Origin: JBHYDC01 sp051861205
Lineage (GTDB): Bacteria > Pseudomonadota > Alphaproteobacteria > Rhizobiales > Pleomorphomonadaceae
Direction of reading: 5' to 3'
DNA: 64,000 nucleotides
Assembly (NCBI GenBank): GCA_051861205.1
Contig: JBHYDC010000002.1
Location: 62,001-126,000, forward strand
Shown here: piece by piece, positions 54,353 through 62,319 of the stretch
How positions within the stretch are numbered: position 1 is the stretch's first letter
Layout: every line of letters begins with the position of its first letter
Position numbers and translations under genes: made by a program
Notes under the pieces: generated by a model
What the model was told of the DNA's origin: nothing
Seen by the model: only the letters and a program-made list of their open reading frames with translations
The model's database searches: none

Positions 54353-54374
54353 CGTGGCTATTCGGTGGCTATTC
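54353..54374 (+). repeat. Two copies of the 11-bp unit at the right end of the island
   Basis: CGTGGCTATTC (one mismatch to the left-end unit) followed by a perfect GGTGGCTATTC, in the same orientation as the four copies at 44551-44594. They lie 66 bp inside the right attachment repeat. Confidence 0.88.
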
Positions 54375-54439
54375 GCGGTAAGCAGGTCGGAAAAGCTGCA
54401 ATGCCGCATCTCCGAAAAGCTTTGAAAAACAAAGAGATA

Positions 54440-54491
54440 ACTGGCGCACCCGACAAGATTCGAACTTGTGACCTCTGCCTTCGGAGGGCAG
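54440..54491. repeat. Right attachment site: 52-bp repeat within tRNA-Arg
   Basis: Identical to 44387-44438. Here the repeat continues into the rest of the intact tRNA (to 54518), so this is the end at which the tRNA stays functional. Confidence 0.95.
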
Positions 54492-54518
54492 CACTCTATC
54501 CAGCTGAGCTACGGGTGC
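54442..54518 (-). tRNA. tRNA-Arg (anticodon CCG)
   Basis: Minus strand, 77 nt with encoded CCA. The acceptor stem is GCACCCG/CGGGTGC, the D arm begins GCTCAGCTGGATAGAG, the anticodon arm is CTGCC-CTCCGAA-GGCAG with anticodon CCG, and the T arm is ACAAG-TTCGAAT-CTTGT. It reads CGG codons, frequent in this GC-rich genome. It is the integration site of the island. Confidence 0.96.
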
Positions 54519-54684
54519 TTCTCGCAGTCTCGATGCTCGTATAGCCGAACTCGCGCCAAACGCAAAGAGGCATGTGCCGCCCGTGTGCGGCCCCGGTGTC
54601 CATCGGCATCGCGGGCCGCTTGTCGCCGTGGTTCTTTTCCCCGCCCGTTACGGCCCCTATATCGACCTTATAGGAGGCGCCTCC

Positions 54685-55263
54685 ATGCGTAGTGTTGCTG
54701 CCGTTCTATTGCTTTTGCTGACCGGCCTAACGCCCGCCGCTGCCGAGTCTGATCCCTGGCAAGCGCTGAGCGAAAAGGGCACGCACATTATCATGCGCCA
54801 TGCGCTTGCCCCGGGTACTGGCGATCCGCCCGGCTTCATACTGGGTGATTGCGCCACGCAGCGGGTTTTGAATGACGAGGGCCGCGCTGAGGCGCGTGCG
54901 GCGGGTGAGGCCATTCGGCGGGCCGGGCAAGCGATTGACGTCGTGCTGACCAGCGCTTGGTGCCGCACGGAAGAGACGGCGCGGCTGCTGGATCTGGTTC
55001 CGGTGCGCGTCGAGCCCGCGTTGAACTCCTTTTTTCAGGACCGCACCACGGAGCCGGAACAAACGTCCGCGCTTGCCCGGATCATTGCCGGCCTCGGCAC
55101 GAAACGAGCTGTCCTCGTTACCCATCAGGTCAATATCACCGCGCTCACCGGGGTTGTCCCAAGCTCGGGCGAAATGATTGTCGTGTCCATCGATTCATCC
55201 GGCAAGGCGGTCGTTCACGGTCGCATTCCGCCTCCAAGTCAAGCCACAGCTGTGACACCTTGA
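54685..55263 (+). CDS. Secreted histidine phosphatase-family protein
   Basis: A 192-aa phosphoglycerate-mutase-like (histidine phosphatase) protein with a Sec signal (VLLLLLTGLTPAAAES). The catalytic-site motif is HIIMRHALAPG, with the RH of the family, then SAWCRTEETA and late His in VLVTHQVN. AGGAGG precedes the ATG at 54685 by 7 nt. It is probably periplasmic. The next genes follow closely and may form one operon. Confidence 0.88.
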   Translation: MRSVAAVLLLLLTGLTPAAAESDPWQALSEKGTHIIMRHALAPGTGDPPGFILGDCATQRVLNDEGRAEARAAGEAIRRAGQAIDVVLTSAWCRTEETARLLDLVPVRVEPALNSFFQDRTTEPEQTSALARIIAGLGTKRAVLVTHQVNITALTGVVPSSGEMIVVSIDSSGKAVVHGRIPPPSQATAVTP

Positions 55264-55277
55264 AGAGGAGTCTATTC

Positions 55278-55643
55278 ATGATGATCCGGGGCGCGGTAAT
55301 CCTCACCCTTCTTTTGGCGGCACCCACGATGCCTGTCTTGGCCCACCATGGCTGGCTATGGGCCGAACAGGAGACCTTCGAACTGACAGGAACCATCCGC
55401 GAGGCGCGGCTTGGCAACCCCCACGGGCTGCTCGAAGTCGACAGCGGTGGCGAGATCTGGACCGTCGAAGTCGGCCAGCCCTGGCGGAACGAGCGGGCAG
55501 GCCTGACCGACGAAGATCTGAGGCCGGGTGTGGACCTCACCGTCAGCGGTCATCGTTCAAGCGACCCGGCCGAAAAGCTGATGAAGGCGGAGCGGATCCT
55601 GATCCAAGGCAAAATGCACGACCTCTACCCCGATCGCGACTGA
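55278..55643 (+). CDS. DUF6152-like small exported protein
   Basis: 121 aa with a signal peptide (ILTLLLAAPTMPVLAHHGW). The mature part is a small beta domain (FELTGTIREARLGNPHGLLEV, read as two strands, then WTVEVGQPWRNERAGL and VDLTVSGHRS). This matches my recollection of DUF6152. The N-terminal His-His could bind metal. The ATG at 55278 (or 55281) follows GAGGAG. It lies 6 nt upstream of a membrane protein gene, so they are co-transcribed. Confidence 0.78.
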   Translation: MMIRGAVILTLLLAAPTMPVLAHHGWLWAEQETFELTGTIREARLGNPHGLLEVDSGGEIWTVEVGQPWRNERAGLTDEDLRPGVDLTVSGHRSSDPAEKLMKAERILIQGKMHDLYPDRD

Positions 55644-55649
55644 GCCGGC

Positions 55650-56102
55650 ATGCAGGATCTTTTGATCGCGCTGCAAGAGACCGGGCTTGCCCAAGGCCTA
55701 CGCGCCTCAAGGTGGAGCTATCCTCTCGTCAATGTCGGACACGTTTTGGGGCTCGCGACCCTGTTCGGGTCTATCCTGGCGCTCGATTTACGCCTTCTCG
55801 GCCTCTGGCGAAGCGTGGATGCCGCCGCTCTCTCGCGGGTTCTCATTCCCGTCGCGGCCGGCGGCCTCTTTACGGCGATTGCGACCGGGCTGCTCCTCTT
55901 CGTGGTGAGGGCGGCGGAATATGCGGCTATGCCGCTATTTTGGACCAAGCTCCTGCTCACTGCCGCCGGCCTTGTCAACGCCGCAGCCGTTCGGGTGAAC
56001 CGAACCAGCCGGCGTTTTCCACGAACGACCGCTATCATCTCGCTCGCCGCGTGGACCGGCGCCATCGCGGCCGGTCGTCTGATCGGCTACTGGACGGATT
56101 GA
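55650..56102 (+). CDS. Small integral membrane protein, DUF6644/DUF2214-like
   Basis: 150 aa with four hydrophobic helices (about 25-48, 60-82, 95-112, 128-145). The pattern YPLVNVGHVLGLATLFG recalls the DUF6644 group of cytochrome-like membrane proteins that follow DUF6152 genes. The His in VGH and other His/Arg could be ligands, but this is inference. It begins 6 nt after the DUF6152-like gene. Confidence 0.72.
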   Translation: MQDLLIALQETGLAQGLRASRWSYPLVNVGHVLGLATLFGSILALDLRLLGLWRSVDAAALSRVLIPVAAGGLFTAIATGLLLFVVRAAEYAAMPLFWTKLLLTAAGLVNAAAVRVNRTSRRFPRTTAIISLAAWTGAIAAGRLIGYWTD

Positions 56103-56115
56103 ATCCGTTCCCCGT

Positions 56116-56844
56116 TCAGCCCTTCGTCCGCAGCGTGGAGCGACCGCCGTCGATGCCCATCACCTGGCCCGTGATCCAGCCGCCGGCAGGCGTCAGGAGC
56201 AGGGCGGCAAGTGCGGCGAGATCGTCCGGCCGGCCGATCCTTGGCAGGGCGTGCAGCGAGGCGATTGCCTTGGCCATGGCCTCGTTCGCGGTCATGGATT
56301 TTGCCAGCGGCGTGTCGGTCAGGCTGGGCGCGATGGCATTCACCCGCACTTTGGGCGCCAATTCGGCCGCTAGCGACCGAGTCAAAGCTTCGATCGCACC
56401 CTTCGCCATGGCGATTGAGGCGTGGCTGGCAAAACCCTGCGCCACCGCGACCGATGAAAAGAGGAGAACAGACGAAGCCTCCGCTCCCTTGGTCAGCACC
56501 GGCAGCGCCGCGCGCACGGCACGAGCCGCGCCGAGTGCGTTGACCGTGAAGTCGGACAACATGTCCGCGTCGGTCAGCCGCGCGATCGGCTTCAGCGTTA
56601 TGGTGCCCACTGCATAGGTCAGCCCGTCAAGCGGTTCATCGCCGATTTCGTCCGCTACCCTGGAAAAAGTCGCTGCGTCCGCCACATCGTCTATGGTGAA
56701 GGTCGCTCCGATTTCTTCGGCAAGCGCGTTCAGTCGATCGGCGTCGCGGGCCACCAGATGCACGCTCTCGCCCGCCTGTGCCAGCCGCCGCGCGATCGCC
56801 GACCCGATGCCGCCCGTTCCGCCATAGATCAGATGCCGCCCCAT
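56116..56844 (-). CDS. Short-chain dehydrogenase/reductase
   Basis: A 242-aa classical SDR. It has Rossmann motif YGGTGGIGSAIARRL, an altered active-site region (SSVAVAQGFASHASIAMAKGA, with Ser and Lys but His where Tyr would be expected by length), and the C-terminal GGWITGQVMGIDGG. The ATG at 56844 follows GGAGG. The catalytic Tyr is not obvious in the YxxxK slot (HASIAMAK), so activity may be reduced or unusual. It converges on the membrane protein gene. Confidence 0.85.
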   Translation of the reverse strand: MGRHLIYGGTGGIGSAIARRLAQAGESVHLVARDADRLNALAEEIGATFTIDDVADAATFSRVADEIGDEPLDGLTYAVGTITLKPIARLTDADMLSDFTVNALGAARAVRAALPVLTKGAEASSVLLFSSVAVAQGFASHASIAMAKGAIEALTRSLAAELAPKVRVNAIAPSLTDTPLAKSMTANEAMAKAIASLHALPRIGRPDDLAALAALLLTPAGGWITGQVMGIDGGRSTLRTKG

Positions 56845-57071
56845 GCCGTCCTCCAAGTTTCACTGCTCTTGATACGCGCGCCGGCAAAATCGGATCCAAC
56901 GATAAGGCCTTATAGCGCTTTCCGGCCTGACGAAATCGCGAGGCCGGAAAAGAAGTCGCTTTGGATCAAGAGGCTGGACCATCCTCTCGTCCTCGACGTC
57001 TTTCAACTTCGCCCTAGATCGTTCTATCGTAACCTCAATCTCACTAGGCACGCTGAAGCCACGGATCCCTC

Positions 57072-57239
57072 ATGCCGAAGATGCGACGTAAGGGCGACCT
57101 GCCTCAAAAGACTTGCGCGGCCTGTGGGCGACCCTTCGCATGGCGCAAGAAATGGGCGCGTGTCTGGGACGAGGTTCGAACCTGTTCGGACCGTTGCAAG
57201 ACAGACCTGCGACGCGCCACCCCGGCAGCCCGGCCATGA
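57072..57239 (+). CDS. DUF2256 zinc-finger-like small protein
   Basis: 55 aa, short but with an unmistakable family pattern: RKGDLPQKTCAACGRPF, WRKKWARVWDEV, then CSDRCK. The Cys-x2-Cys ... Cys-x3-Cys spacing suggests a small zinc site. DUF2256 genes are typically next to or fused with photolyase-related genes. Its stop overlaps the photolyase start (ATGA), so it is translationally coupled. Its role is unknown. Confidence 0.88.
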   Translation: MPKMRRKGDLPQKTCAACGRPFAWRKKWARVWDEVRTCSDRCKTDLRRATPAARP

Positions 57240-58807
57240 CCACAATCCGCTTCATCCTCGGTGATCAACTCACACGGACGTTGGCCACCCTTGCCGATTT
57301 CGACCCTGCCACAGATATCGTTCTCATGGTGGAGGCCACCGAGGAGACCACCTACGTCCGCCACCACAAACAGAAGATCGCCTTCGTGCTCTCCGCCATG
57401 CGGCACTTCGCGGCGCATCTGCAAGGCGAAGGAATCGCGGTCGACTATGTGAAGCTCGATGATCCGCAGAATACCGGGTCCTTTACCGGCGAACTCGCGC
57501 GTACGGTGAAACGGCACAACGCCGCCCGCGTCGTCGTCACCGAGCCCGGCGAATGGCGCGTTCTGGAGAATATGCGGGACTGGGAAACCGTAACGGGCGT
57601 TCCGGTTGAGATCCGTGAGGACGATCGCTTCTTCGCCTCGCGCGGCCGGTTTCGCTGCTGGGCCGAGGGCCGCCAGAGCTACCGCATGGAGTTTTTCTAC
57701 CGCGAGATGCGCCGGGAAACCGGCTTCCTCATGGAAGGTGGAAAGCCCGTGGGCGGCCAGTGGAACTTCGACCACGACAACCGCAAGAGCTTGCCGAAGG
57801 GCACCCGCCCACCCACAAGGATCCGCTTCGAGCCGGATGCCATCACCCGCGACGTCCTTACGCTCGTCGCGGCCCGCTTTCCCCATCACTTCGGCGATCT
57901 CGAACCCTTCGGCTGGGCTGTGACGCGCGCGGACGCGCTTGTGGCCCTCGGCGCCTTCATCACCGATTGCCTGCCGGATTTCGGCGACTATCAGGACGCC
58001 ATGAAAACCGGCGAGCCCTTTCTTTTCCACGCCGTCATATCGCCCTATCTCAACGCCGGCCTTCTGACCGCGCGCGAGGCCTGCGAGGCGGCCGAAGCGG
58101 CTTGGCGGCAGGGATCGGCGCCCCTTAATGCCGTCGAAGGCTTCATTCGCCAGATCCTCGGTTGGCGGGAATATGTTCGGGGCATTTATTGGACGAAAAT
58201 GCCGGACTACGCCGCCACCAACGCGCTTGAAGCCTCCCGCCCGCTGCCCGCGCTCTATTGGGGCGCCGGCACCGCGATGAATTGTCTCGCTCAAGCTGTC
58301 CGAGATATCGAGCGAACTGGCTATGGCCACCATATCCAGCGGCTCATGGTCACAGGCAACTTCGCGCTCCTCGCCGGCATCGCCCCGGCCGAGTTGGAGG
58401 CTTGGTATCTCGCCGTCTTCATCGATGCTTATGAATGGGTGGAACTTCCCAACGTCCACGGCATGGCGCTTTTTGCCGACGGCGGGCTTCTCGCCTCAAA
58501 ACCTTACGCCGCATCAGGCGCCTACATCGACCGCATGTCGGACTATTGCGCCGGCTGCGTCTACGACACCAAGATCAAGACCGGCCCACGCGCCTGCCCG
58601 TTCAACTATCTCTATTGGGCCTTTCTCATCACCAACGAGAAGACCCTCGCCCAAAATCCACGCCTCGCCATGCCCTACCGAACCCTGGCCCGCTTCACGC
58701 CCGAACGCCGCGCGGCCCTTGCCGCCGAAGCCGAGACCTTCTTGGCATCGCTGTCAGGGAATGACGAAGAACCGGCAAGGCCGGAGCAGATCGCGCTCGA
58801 TCTTTGA
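57236..58807 (+). CDS. phrB: Bacterial (6-4) photolyase with Fe-S cluster (PhrB-like)
   Basis: A 523-aa photolyase of the prokaryotic FeS-BCP/CryPro group, which repairs UV (6-4) photoproducts using light, FAD and a lumazine antenna. The four cluster Cys are visible: Cys350 (TAMNCLAQ), Cys438 and Cys441 (YCAGCVYD) and Cys454 (RACPFN). As I recall, these are the same residue numbers as in Agrobacterium PhrB. The N-terminal RFILGDQLTR is typical. The start at 57236 overlaps the DUF2256 stop. Confidence 0.93.
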   Translation: MTTIRFILGDQLTRTLATLADFDPATDIVLMVEATEETTYVRHHKQKIAFVLSAMRHFAAHLQGEGIAVDYVKLDDPQNTGSFTGELARTVKRHNAARVVVTEPGEWRVLENMRDWETVTGVPVEIREDDRFFASRGRFRCWAEGRQSYRMEFFYREMRRETGFLMEGGKPVGGQWNFDHDNRKSLPKGTRPPTRIRFEPDAITRDVLTLVAARFPHHFGDLEPFGWAVTRADALVALGAFITDCLPDFGDYQDAMKTGEPFLFHAVISPYLNAGLLTAREACEAAEAAWRQGSAPLNAVEGFIRQILGWREYVRGIYWTKMPDYAATNALEASRPLPALYWGAGTAMNCLAQAVRDIERTGYGHHIQRLMVTGNFALLAGIAPAELEAWYLAVFIDAYEWVELPNVHGMALFADGGLLASKPYAASGAYIDRMSDYCAGCVYDTKIKTGPRACPFNYLYWAFLITNEKTLAQNPRLAMPYRTLARFTPERRAALAAEAETFLASLSGNDEEPARPEQIALDL

Positions 58808-59205
58808 CACGGAGATCACGCGCAGCGTTCGCCCCTCGGCCCGCATGCTGCCTCAACATGGGCAACAATGAATGTGGAAAGAGATCGCTTGAGGATTCAT
58901 AAGGATCATCTCGCGCGCCGCACGCACCAGCGTCATTCCGCCGGCGAGCCGAACCTTGAGCGCGAAGCGATCTGTGATCGTCCTCGTCCTCGTCACCGGC
59001 GCGGAAGCCGCACCCCATACGCAAAACCTGAAGGGGTGGCCGACACTTCCGTCCGGTCGAGCCGACGACGCAGAACCAATTGCCGGCACCGAGATAATCT
59101 ATGATCAAGGTTGCCAAAGAGTTTCGATATCAGACGATCAATTTGCACTACATATCGATATTGAAGCATCATGCTCTACAATATCTGGTATCATTTCAGT
59201 ATAAA
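58808..59205. other. Intergenic region, no gene recognised
   Basis: About 400 bp between the photolyase (plus) and a convergent glutamine amidotransferase. A minus-strand frame around 58853-59089 and a plus-strand frame around 58956 with a signal-peptide-like start were weighed and not accepted. The right third (59100-59205) is AT-rich and holds the palindrome ATATCGATAT at 59152-59161. Confidence 0.45.
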
Positions 59206-59991
59206 TCAGATCGTCGTTGCAAATTGCGAAACGGGCGTGGAGGCCGGTGCGGGTTGTGGACCGAGCCAGACGTTCAGAAAATCCTCCAGCCACCGTTTGA
59301 GGGCTCCATCATGGATGCCCCGGCCCGTGAAATGGGCGTTCCTCGGCTGCGCGCCTGGCAGTTCCAGGCGTTCGGCTCCGCGCACGGTCCAGCGGTTCAT
59401 CATGGTGTAGGTCAATTCAGGATGGAACTGGATGCCATAGGCATTCGGCCCGACCCGGATCGCTTGATTTTCGAAAATGTCGCCGGAGGCAAGAAGTTCG
59501 GCACCACAGGGCACGTCGAAACCTTCACCGTGCCATTGATAAACATGCGCGGGCCACTCGGCGACCACTAAACGGCCGGTGTCTGTGGGGCTTAGTTTGT
59601 AATAGCCGATTTCGGCCATGCCGGCCGGATGCGGGGTCACTTGGCCGCCGATCTGTTTGGCCAGCATTTGCGCGCCAAGGCAAATCCCAAGAAAGGGTTT
59701 GCGCTCCAACAGCGGCACGGCAACCCAGTCGATTTCCGTCTTGATGTAGTCGTGCGGATCATTCGCCGACATCGGCCCGCCGAAGATTACCGCACCCGCA
59801 TGATCGGCCAGCGTCGCCGGCAAGCTATCGCCAAGCGCGGGGCGGCGGATATCAAGCGCATAGCCGCGCCGGATCAGCGCCTCACCGACACGGCCGGGGC
59901 TCGACGTTTCCTGATGAAGCACCACGAGAATCTTCGGGCGAAGCGCCATCGGGACAAGACTGTGGTTCGAAATGGGGCGCATGACGCTCAT
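59206..59991 (-). CDS. Class I glutamine amidotransferase-like protein
   Basis: 261 aa with the GATase triad: Cys in FLGICLGAQMLA, and His/Glu in GIQFHPELTY. This is the stand-alone GuaA-N-like group that transfers ammonia, or hydrolyses gamma-glutamyl compounds, in small-molecule pathways. The start may be 59991, 59982 or 59949 (three Met); the first is kept. No clear partner enzyme is adjacent, so the acceptor is unknown. Confidence 0.85.
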   Translation of the reverse strand: MSVMRPISNHSLVPMALRPKILVVLHQETSSPGRVGEALIRRGYALDIRRPALGDSLPATLADHAGAVIFGGPMSANDPHDYIKTEIDWVAVPLLERKPFLGICLGAQMLAKQIGGQVTPHPAGMAEIGYYKLSPTDTGRLVVAEWPAHVYQWHGEGFDVPCGAELLASGDIFENQAIRVGPNAYGIQFHPELTYTMMNRWTVRGAERLELPGAQPRNAHFTGRGIHDGALKRWLEDFLNVWLGPQPAPASTPVSQFATTI

Positions 59992-60051
59992 TCAAAGCTT
60001 GAATTGGAGCGGGACGCTGGCAAGCAGGGGCAAGGTGCCCCTGACATCCCG

Positions 60052-60507
60052 TCACAACGACGTCTGACGCGCTTCGATTCGCTTGCGAAGTTTGATCCGG
60101 TCTCTAGCGGAAACACCAAGCAGCTCGGCAACGCGCCAGACCATGTTATCCTCGAATTCGTGAACTTTTCCGTCCGAGAATACGATCTCCCACATCAGTT
60201 CGATCACGCGCTCGCGTCCGGCGTTGTCGAGTTTACGCTTCAAGACGCTGGTGAACCCATAAAGATCGACCGCTTCATTGTCCTGTTCGCGGGCGCGCTC
60301 GATCAGTTCGTCGGCCTCGGCACGATCGAGCGAGAAGGCGGCCATGAGTACCGTGTGCAGGGCCTTGCGCTCTTTGGCGGAGACCTGACCGTCGATGGCG
60401 ATGGTGTGAACGAGAAGCGCCGCCGTCGCGAGCCGCTCGTCGAGAGCGGGCTCACGATCCGCGCGGCCAGATAGATCGGCGATCAAATTCTTAATGGCTT
60501 CGAACAT
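60052..60507 (-). CDS. TerB-family protein
   Basis: 151 aa, all-helical, with the two TerB metal-binding loops: IAIDGQVSAKERKAL and FSDGKVHEFEDNMVWRVAELLG (read in part). TerB domains occur in tellurite-resistance and stress proteins and bind divalent metal. The ATG at 60507 gives MFEAIKNLI, the usual start for this short bacterial form. It is a lone gene, 60 nt after the amidotransferase on the same strand's upstream side. Confidence 0.85.
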   Translation of the reverse strand: MFEAIKNLIADLSGRADREPALDERLATAALLVHTIAIDGQVSAKERKALHTVLMAAFSLDRAEADELIERAREQDNEAVDLYGFTSVLKRKLDNAGRERVIELMWEIVFSDGKVHEFEDNMVWRVAELLGVSARDRIKLRKRIEARQTSL

Positions 60508-60688
60508 GCCAAAATCCCGCACGCGGTGCCAGATCCGCAAGCACCAACTTACCGCCTATCAGATGGCGCGCGGTGGGGTCCACGGCAACGGTGCGCGCCG
60601 TCACGAATCTGCGAAGCCTGTGTCTTGGATGCGACGGCTTGCATCCGCGTCAAGTCTCAAAAAATGCATGCCACAGCCGGGTCGCCCC

Positions 60689-60710
60689 GCTATTGGCGAG
60701 GGCCAATAGC
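60689..60710. promoter_or_regulatory. 9-bp inverted repeat upstream of the acyl-CoA-ligase-like gene
   Basis: GCTATTGGC and GCCAATAGC flank the spacer GAGG. It lies 83 bp upstream of the ATG at 60793 and is not followed by a T-run, so it is more like an operator than a terminator. Sequence symmetry only. Confidence 0.5.
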
Positions 60711-60792
60711 ATCCATCGGCGGGGAAGCAGTTCACGTCGGGGCCGTTTCATCGGATCCTCGTGGGAGATAATGCAAGGAGACCCGATCGGTC

Positions 60793-62319
60793 ATGCTCTT
60801 TCACCGCCTCCTGGAACTCAGCGCAACCCGCGTTCCCGATAAAATCGCGTTTCGCTGGGTCGATCGCGACCGCACGCTCACTTATGCGCAGGCTGTCGTC
60901 GCCATGGAGCGTATGGCGGGCGCTCTGGCCAGCTTCGGCGTGCGGCCGGGCGACCGGGTCCTCATCTTTGCTCATAACGGGCTCGACTATTTCGTCACGA
61001 TGCTCGCCTGCTGGCGGATGGGGGCCATCTCGGCGCTGGTCAACGTGAAATACGCCGACGACCTCACCTATTACGTCGCCGACCATACGCCCAAGGTCAT
61101 CGTCTACACCCACGATATGGCCGCCCCCGTAAGGGCTGCTGCGGCGGCGGTCGGCGGCGTTTCCGCTTTGATCTGCATGGACGGGCCGCAAGAGGGCGCC
61201 TATTCCCTGCCCGACTTGATGGCGGCGGACCTTCCCGCACCGCCCGATCCCGGCAAGGCCGAGGCCGTCGCGCATCTCTTCTACACCTCCGGCACCACCG
61301 GTAAACCGAAGGGAGCCTGCCTTGCCCATGAGCCCACCGTCACCGCCTCTCGCTGTATCGGCGAGCGGCTTGGGATCGGCGGCGGCGATGTCTCGTTCGG
61401 GCCCACGGCCCTTTCCAGTTCCTATCAGCTCGTCGCCAACCTCTTGCCCCCGCTCGCCGTCGGCGGGACGATTGCGGTGATGGGCCGCTGGACGCGCCAG
61501 ACCGGATGGGATGCGCTGGCGGCAACCGGAGCGACGGCTTTTGTGGGCAATCCGGTCGTGCTCACGGATCTTCTGGAGGAATCCGAACTTCGTGGCCGTC
61601 TGCCCTCGCCGCTCCGCTTCGGCCTCTCCGGCGGCGGTCCGGTGCCCCCCACGCTCAAGCGCGCCTTCCGCGACGAACTAAAACTGCCCCTGGTGGAGAG
61701 CTATGGCCAGAGCGAGCTTGGCGGCTTCTTCGCCCTTGGCTTTCCCAAACTGGAGCCTGACGACGACAAGCTCTTGCGCGTCGGTCCCGCGCTGCCGGAT
61801 AAGGAAGTCGCCATCCTCACCTCGGCGGACACGCCCGCAGCCCTTGGCCGCATTGGCGAAATTTCGCTGCGCGGCGGCTTCATGGCCGGCTATTGGGGCA
61901 AGCCGGACAAAACCGAGGCGGCCACCCGTGGCGGTTGGCTGCGCTCGGGCGATCTCGGAGTCTTGGATGCCGACGGCTTCGTGACGATGCGCGGACGGCG
62001 CTCCGAACTCGTCACCGTCGAGGGTGTCGACTGGTTCCCCCGTGATGTCGAGGAGGCGCTTGCCGCCGAGCCCGGTGTTTCGCTCGCCGCGCTGGTCGGC
62101 GTGACGACCTTAGCCGGTACGGCGCCGATCGCCTTTGTCACGCCAAAACCCGGCGCGCGGCTGGATCCAGCGATCTTGAAAGCCGCCATCGCGGGCAAGG
62201 TACCCTATGGTGTCAGGCCGATGGAAATCCGGCTTGCGGAGGAACTGCCGATGACCCCCACCGGCAAGATCGCCAAGGTGACGCTGGCGGACCTCGCCGC
62301 TCAGTCCATGCCGGTATGA
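60793..62319 (+). CDS. Acyl-CoA synthetase/AMP-dependent ligase
   Basis: A 508-aa adenylate-forming enzyme with the P-loop YTSGTTGKPKGA, SGGGPVPP, ESYGQSELGG (adenine site), the Asp hinge region GWLRSGDLGVLDADGFVTMRGR, and the catalytic Lys in MTPTGKIAK. It activates a carboxylic acid to acyl-AMP and then to acyl-CoA. Its stop overlaps the start of a creatininase-family gene (ATGA), so the two products probably act on the same compound. The substrate is unknown. Confidence 0.88.
   Translation: MLFHRLLELSATRVPDKIAFRWVDRDRTLTYAQAVVAMERMAGALASFGVRPGDRVLIFAHNGLDYFVTMLACWRMGAISALVNVKYADDLTYYVADHTPKVIVYTHDMAAPVRAAAAAVGGVSALICMDGPQEGAYSLPDLMAADLPAPPDPGKAEAVAHLFYTSGTTGKPKGACLAHEPTVTASRCIGERLGIGGGDVSFGPTALSSSYQLVANLLPPLAVGGTIAVMGRWTRQTGWDALAATGATAFVGNPVVLTDLLEESELRGRLPSPLRFGLSGGGPVPPTLKRAFRDELKLPLVESYGQSELGGFFALGFPKLEPDDDKLLRVGPALPDKEVAILTSADTPAALGRIGEISLRGGFMAGYWGKPDKTEAATRGGWLRSGDLGVLDADGFVTMRGRRSELVTVEGVDWFPRDVEEALAAEPGVSLAALVGVTTLAGTAPIAFVTPKPGARLDPAILKAAIAGKVPYGVRPMEIRLAEELPMTPTGKIAKVTLADLAAQSMPV

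Larger units (their letters stand above)
44387..54491. mobile_element. Integrated island of about 10.1 kb in tRNA-Arg(CCG), with type III restriction-modification
   Basis: Both ends carry an identical 52-bp sequence equal to the 3' part of tRNA-Arg; the complete tRNA is at the right end. Just inside the left end is a P4-type tyrosine integrase. Just inside the right end is a second tyrosine recombinase preceded by two HTH genes. The core is mod-rhuM-res plus one unclassified gene. An 11-bp tandem repeat lies inside both ends. No conjugation, replication or capsid genes are visible, so the element is at most mobilisable by integrase. The interior looks visibly less GC-rich than the flanks. Confidence 0.92.

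Noticed and set aside
58853..59089. 78-codon minus-strand frame in the photolyase/amidotransferase gap
   Set aside because: No ribosome binding site, no recognisable motif, and the ending looks like random translation.
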